Shown: piece after piece, positions 63,974-64,000 of the stretch
Layout of the letters: every line of letters begins with the position of its first letter
Position numbering within the stretch: the stretch's first letter is position 1
The notes under the pieces: generated by a model
Told to the model about the DNA's origin: nothing
The model's input: only the letters and a program-made list of their open reading frames with translations
The model's database searches: none
Program-made: the position numbers and the translations under genes
Assembly: GCF_000143415.4 (NCBI RefSeq)
Contig: NW_003314339.1
Coordinates: forward strand, 256,812-320,811
Source: Selaginella moellendorffii
Taxonomy: Eukaryota > Streptophyta > Lycopodiopsida > Selaginellales > Selaginellaceae
Reading direction: 5' to 3'
DNA length: 64,000 nucleotides

Positions 63974-64000
63974 GTAAGATACTTCATCTTTTACTTGCTG

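Overview
The window looks like nuclear DNA of a land plant, and most like the lycophyte Selaginella moellendorffii. The reasons are spliceosomal GT-AG introns that are almost all about 45-70 bp, genes packed 80-200 bp apart, several intronless organelle-type pentatricopeptide repeat (PPR) genes, a plant lectin receptor kinase, and gene-dense islands beside deep nests of LTR retroelements. The species is inferred from style; it was not searched.

Layout. 0.5-2.3 kb: a minus-strand Crinkler/RHS-like NTPase gene broken by a 100-N assembly gap. 2.3-25.5 kb: repeat territory. It holds decayed coding scraps, a 1.27 kb TRIM-like mini LTR element (4051-5318), and a complete 7.5 kb LARD-like non-autonomous LTR element (8482-16005) with 1.5-1.7 kb LTRs, a PBS and an exact 5-bp target duplication. 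That element sits inside older, inverted, decayed relatives that reach to about 22.3 kb, and a Ty3/gypsy gag relic follows. 25.6-40.3 kb: a compact housekeeping island. It contains mRNA cap (guanine-N7) methyltransferase (-), PPR (+), V-ATPase subunit B (-), mitochondrial ATP synthase subunit g (-), a membrane-anchored coiled-coil protein (-), a Mut7-like 3'-5' exonuclease/PIN protein (+), a UbiA-type prenyltransferase (+) and a second PPR (+). 40.5-47.5 kb: three mostly intronless, secreted or surface-type genes: an AT-rich secreted GNA-lectin-domain protein (-), a secreted FAD-linked oxidase (-) and an L-type lectin receptor kinase (+). 47.5-50 kb: repeats and coding-like debris. 50-52.5 kb: a third PPR (-) with a PPR relic beyond it. 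53.4-63 kb: an accessory zone with a 120-bp inverted repeat, the 3' end of a Ty3/gypsy element, and fragments of alanyl-tRNA synthetase, NADH-glutamate synthase (twice), GAR formyltransferase (twice) and a BAHD acyltransferase. The same zone holds one intact 11-exon gene of unknown function (57851-59657). 63.3 kb to the end: the 5' part of a gene built from tandemly duplicated exon-intron units; its promoter region has an inverted copy at about 60 kb.

How the genes work together: this is a eukaryotic gene neighbourhood and not an operon. The only layout that suggests shared control is two head-to-head pairs with about 90 bp between start codons (cap methyltransferase/PPR at 27.4 kb; coiled-coil/Mut7-like at 34.6 kb). 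The V-ATPase B subunit acidifies endomembranes, ATP synthase g belongs to the mitochondrial F1Fo membrane sector, the PPR proteins are expected in organelle RNA metabolism, and the receptor kinase and the lectin-domain protein are expected at the cell surface or apoplast. I assembled exon structures by eye from splice signals, reading-frame continuity and family similarity.
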